Positions 28,101 through 34,100 of a stretch of 64,000 nucleotides of DNA are shown one piece after another (within the stretch, counting starts at the first letter, position 1; every line of letters begins with the position of its first letter). Source of the stretch: Rhineura floridana (lineage: Eukaryota; Chordata; Lepidosauria; Squamata; Rhineuridae); the NCBI RefSeq assembly GCF_030035675.1, contig NC_084489.1, positions 82,388,270 through 82,452,269 on the forward strand. Direction: 5' to 3'. The notes beneath the pieces were generated by a model, which was not told where the DNA came from, did not search any database, and worked only from the letters and a program-made list of their open reading frames with translations. The position numbers and the translations under genes were made by a program.

Positions 28101-31100
28101 GAGCGATGAGGCTTCTTCTGACAGCAGGAGCGATGAAAACAGAAACCCACTTTCAGATACAGGTTTATGTTTATGAAGAACTTGTTCACATTCACTAAGA
28201 CTGATCACATAGGCTTTTAAATTCTCAGTAAATTCAGAAATCAAAACACACACTATCACAACATATATTTGGAAATGATTTTTTCTGAGGAAAGTGTGGC
28301 ATCCTTTTTCAGAAAGCTGGGAATCTCTACTTTTGCTTTAGAAATATACCCCACAAAACAAGTTGCTAGTACTCATGAATGCCAAGAATACACAGAAATA
28401 GACAAGACAGTTTCCAGTAAAAGCTGTACTGTAGTCTTATGCACGCATGTGGAAGTACTTCTACTTAGAACTCATTGGGATTTATTGTTAAGTCATGCCT
28501 AGGATCATTTTTCACAGCTCATAGTTGGGGTTGGGGTTGGGGTTCTAGAGTCTGGAAGGTTGGACCTTCACTTCCCATAACCTTCTCTCCTTGACTGACC
28601 CCTCCTATTCTTATAATTCTAATTACCTATTGTTTCCCAACTTCCAGTGTATATTCCACTATATGTATCCAATCTACTATACATTTAATCACAGGCCATA
28701 AATGTTCCAGATCAAAATAGTTAGAGTTCTTTTAAAGTACACAAATCCTGGTTAGATTATACAAATTGTACATATAATTATTTATATAATTAGCAAAATG
28801 ATGCTAATTTATTCCAGACACAGAACATGCACCTAACGGTTGCAGAATTTGCTCTTCTTGATACAGAATTCTATTTGTTATATTTGCAATATTTAAATAT
28901 AATAAAAAAAGATACAGAATTCTAAATGCTAGTCTCCCTGGCTACCTACCTTTATCTATAGATAGGAATCTATAGGATCTAATATGATGGGTGACAAAGA
29001 AATGGCCAGCCAGCTTTGTCTGTAGCTCAAGGATTCCGGGGCTCCCCCCAGTTTCCTGCAGTCCTGTGGCACCCATGGGTGAACCGAGACCCACAGGCAC
29101 CTCAAAACTTAAGAGGCAGGAGTAACTGGGGAGGAACACTCAGGGATTGGTCAACAGACCCAGTGGATGGAGTTTAGGAGAATTTAAATTCTGTAAGGTG
29201 GGATCGAGCAACATTTTTTCTGTTGAGAGCTGCATTAGCTGTCGAGAGCTGCATTCGCTTGGGGATAATCTGCCAGTGACTACATGCCAGTGGTGGGTGA
29301 ACCCAGAACTGATGATGGGCAGAGCCAGATACACACGTGTTACAAATTAACTAATCCAGAATAAAGACCAGCCTACTTCAGTTTTTTCATGGTTACGTTT
29401 GATCAGAATTCCCAATCCTATGCAGGTCTATTCAGAAATAAGTCCCACTGAATTTGATGAAGTCAGTATACAGATGGGTTTTTTTTTAAGTACAACAGGC
29501 TAATATATCTACTATTCCAGAAAGTAAGTGAAAGTAATTCCTTTCTGACTTTTGTGTGCTAAACACATACATACATATATGGCAGAATCATAACCATTTA
29601 TTCTCAGACAGCTGGGGCTGTGAGTGTGGAGAGTGAACTTCTTTACCTAAAGCCATATAACCAGATAAAAAGTATAGGTGAAAGCTAATGCTAGTCATAC
29701 TCAGAGTAGGCCCACTGAAATCAATGGACTTAATCAACTGAAGTCCATCAAATTCAACCAGTCAACTCTGAATGTGGCTTAGCTGGATATCATCCCTTCC
29801 CCCCCAAAAAAAATCAATATATTTTATCAAATAAAATGCTGCTGTTTCCAACTGTTCTGAAACTAGATTGGGGGAGGGATGCATTTAAAAGCCAAGAAAA
29901 ATAAGAAGGAAATAAACAGGAAGGAACTCCGATGGGATAGAAGAATGTGGCAGCTTGAGGAGGCTTCAGGGACAGCAAAAATGAGGGTGAGATTTCTAGG
30001 TTGCCCACCTGTGCAGTAAGACCATGAAACACAGATAGGTACCTTACAAAATGATTTCTTAGCTTGACTGGAAATATCAGAAGATGAAGACTCCAACACT
30101 AAACTGGACAATGATACATCTGGCAAATTTTCCAGAATTTTGCTAATGTGTGGGTTTTTTCTGAATCTGGGAGAATGTGACTTGTCAGAAACATGGTGTT
30201 TAAAACTAATTATCTCCTGCAAGTAGCCAGGCTCTGCTACATCTGCAATAAAAGAGAAAATATTGAGAGCATTGAAAAGAGGCAGTGGCCAATTTTGGAT
30301 TTGGCAAAAACCTTTTGTAAATTTCATTGAGATTTGGAAGGCCTTTCCAGGTGATGTCTTTTTATGTTTTGCACAAGAAGGGATGGTTCAGACTTGCAAA
30401 ATGTGATAGTCCCCAAAATTACCAACTCAAGCTCTTGGGGAACAGTCAACAATGATTGCATGAGAAATAATTAAACTAGACCATGTACCATTTGGTGAAC
30501 CTTTTGATTTTTTTGCTTCTTCAGGGAGCAGAGTGCTCTCTTTTTTAAAAAAGTTTTTTAAATTGCTAGTAGAAGTAAGACTACAGTTTGGAACTTGTAT
30601 ATCTGAAGGGCCACCTCACCCACATGAACCTGCCCACAATTTTTAGAGAAAGCCTGGAAACATCAAACAGGGCCTTCTCAATGGTGACACCTAGGCTATG
30701 GAACTCTCCATTGCAGAAGATTCAGCTGGCTCCCTCTTTGTGCCTTTAGGTGCTAGATGAAAACAACCTTATCAAGATGTGCCTTTCAGTATGGTGCTCA
30801 GTCTGCTTATTATTACTCCTGCTGTTTATTCTGGGCTATTCATCTTAGCTTATTTTTTAATGACTTCTGTTTTAGGATGGTTGTTTGCTGCCTTGAGGGT
30901 CTAATTTCTGCATTAAAAAGGCAGGATATAAATATGTTAATTAATAAATAAATAAGGACAGAGAGAGTACACCCTCCCCTTCCTTTGTCAGCATGCACCA
31001 TCAAATTTGAGGACCTTCTCCTTAAGGGAAAAAAACTACTTTAAGAATCTTTCTCCTCAGGGAACCTTGAGATTTTCTGAGAATTCTCAACACCCTCACC

Positions 31101-34100
31101 AAATTACAATTCCCAGGATTCTTTGGGCAACAGTGAAGCCGCTATAAAATGAATATAGACTTGTAGCACAGATATGCCCTCTGTGACTTCTTAACCGATT
31201 AACTGTGAGACTAGTGTGGGATAAGCTCATGTGAGCTACTCTTGGAGGAAATGGGGAGTACAAATAGAATTAATGCTGATAATTTCACATAGTTCTTTTA
31301 TGTTTAACTATTTGATTCCTAAATTATATTCTTGGAAAACCACATTAGTCTCTTGTTAAAAAGTTACCTTTAGGTGCTCGAGTAATTAGTTCTGGGTCCA
31401 TGATATAATCTTCAGGGCAGATTAAATTATGCTCTTTAAGAAGTTTGTCATCCACACACCATCTGAAGGTAGATTTTACTACGATATTCACATTTAAAGA
31501 GAGGTAAACATTCAAAGATAAAGATAGCAGTCAATCAGACAGATTTTTATTGGTTATAGTCAATTACTATTTCGATATAACTCACAAACAAGCAAGACAA
31601 TAAATCCAGGAAGAAGTTAATGCATACATTTTCCAAAATTACAGATGGTCAAAACTTAAAATTGTAACATTCCCCATATCATTAAATTAAAAATCCCCTT
31701 GGCAGTCAACCCTCTTTGGGGTCAAACATCATTAAATTAAATATAATTTAATGTGCCAAACCCTTGCTGAATTGAATTAGCTCTTTCCCTCTGAATCAGA
31801 TGGAAGATTTTCTCTTTGGCCTGAATTACGTCAGCATCAAATCAGAGGTAGCAAACTGTCACTTCCCCCACCTGGTGGCAATGTAAGGTGACTGTAGTCC
31901 TCTGGAATTTCCATTCCATACATGTTCAGGATCCTTTCCTCTTCCACAGTGGCTCGGGCCCTTGCTTGGATGATGTGCCTTTCTAACATGTCCGCTTCTG
32001 CCAGTCGGTCTTTATATTCATTGTGGACCTGATGTGACAATCAGAAAATTATTTACTTTAGTATAAGTCTACCTTTCTCAAGCTGGGACCCTACAGATAT
32101 TTTGGATTACAGCTGCCGTCAACCCCAGCCAGCCCATCTTGATGGGATTTATAATTCAAAACATCTCGACGACAGCAGGATGGGCAAGGCTGGCATAAAT
32201 CTTCAACAGGTTTCCAGGGCAGCTGCAAATCAGTCAATGCATTTTTTATTCTCTGGGCATTTTGAAATGTTTTACTGCGTGCGTGAGAGATAAATAGGGG
32301 CTTATTAAGTTGTGAACAGTATAACTTATGAAGTTATTAGTTTTTAATGTATGACCTACCTCTTTTCTGTGTGGCCTTTTTCTTAATCCTTATTTAATTA
32401 TTATAATTATATTATGCCTTCCTTCCAATTAACTCAAGGTGATGTACAATGTCATCGTCCCCCCCTTCAAAAATAAAAGGATTCCTCACAGCAACTTGTG
32501 AGGTAAGTTGGGCTGAGAAACAGCGAATGGCCCAAAGTTAGCTTCATAGCTGATAGGGGATATTATTTATTACATTCATATCCCTCCTTTCCTCCAAGGA
32601 GCTCAAGGTAGAGTACATTGTTCCTCTCCATTTTATCCTCACAACAACCCTGCAAGGTAGGTCACAGCAAGAGAATGTGACTAGCTCTAGGTCACCTAGT
32701 GAGGTTCACATCCGAGTGGGGATTTGAACCTGGGTCTTCCCAGTGTTAGTCCAACACTCTAACCACTACACCATGCTGGATGTGAACCCAGGTCCCTCCT
32801 ATCCTAGTCTGCTACTCTAACCACTATACCATGCTCACAACTTATTCCTAGCTCTGTAAGGTACCATGTACTTTGATGGTATGGTATAAATAATAAATAA
32901 TATTTGTTTTAATTTATATATTTTTCTCTCTTGCTTTCCTTAAGATAGTTTGATTCTGAACTGGCATAAAACAACCCATTTTGCCACTTCAAATCAGAGT
33001 ATTGAGTTTACAGGATGGAATGGAGAGTTTACCTTTTGCAACTCTTCCACAAACTGCTCATGATGGGAATTGTCTCCTCCTCGGGATTTGATCATATTTT
33101 CCACTGTGTTTGCTGCAATCACCTCCGAAGTATACATATGCTTAAAGACACTTGCCAAGAGATGGGAGATGTCCTACAGAGATAGAAAAGGATGTTGTCA
33201 GCTTTAGAGACTGAATCTGAATATTTCACAGAGATTCCAGAGCAAGGGGGATTATGCGTTTAACTAAAATGTAATACAAATCAGGGAAAGTGACTAAAGA
33301 CTTCGTCTTATCAGCAAAACCGTATCTGACTCAGAAGAATAGACAGTACACCTAAACACTACAGTGTGCAATAATGAAAAACTGATGTATAGCAAACTTC
33401 TATTAAAAGCTGAGATTCAGTTAAAATCACATCATCATGGAAGTGAAGAATTGTTGGACAAAATGGAGATGTTCATTTATTTATTGACAAATACATATAA
33501 TCAATATTTAGGGAAAAATTCCAAAGCGGTGTCCGAAGTTTATAAAACACACAATATAAAAAACATAAAATAACATTTCAAAATCTGTTGTGACAAACAA
33601 GAAATTGAGACATACCCTAGTTCTATCTTATAACATTTATCTTCTTGCGTCACATCTGAAGATCATTATCCCACACACACTATTCCACATTCATAGAACG
33701 GATTTTCTCTGCAACAGCCTAGCTTTTTGTTGCTTTTGGAGGAGAACATTATTTAAGCAAAACTTTCTTTCTGTGTACTTTAAAAACGTTTTGCAGACTA
33801 TATACTCTTTCAGTGGATTTACTGGGTGTCCATATATTATACCTACATTTTTACATGTTGTGGAAAGAGTGAGATGGAAAAGAGCTCTGCATATGCTCAG
33901 AGCAGCCCTCTTTTATCACATGGGTGCAAGTAAAAATGCATAAGCAATGCCTCCTCCTCACCTTCAATATCAAGTATCAGCTTTGCTGGAGGTAAGAGTA
34001 AGCAAGAAAGGTAGCACAGGCTCAAAGTATCCCACACGTGTGCATATCCTTTTAATATACTGTGTATGTATACACACACACAAGCGTGTGCATTAGAGTC

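Noticed and set aside
28526-28545. Telomere-like GGGGTT units
   Set aside because: Only three units, and the type is not the vertebrate TTAGGG; probably simple sequence.
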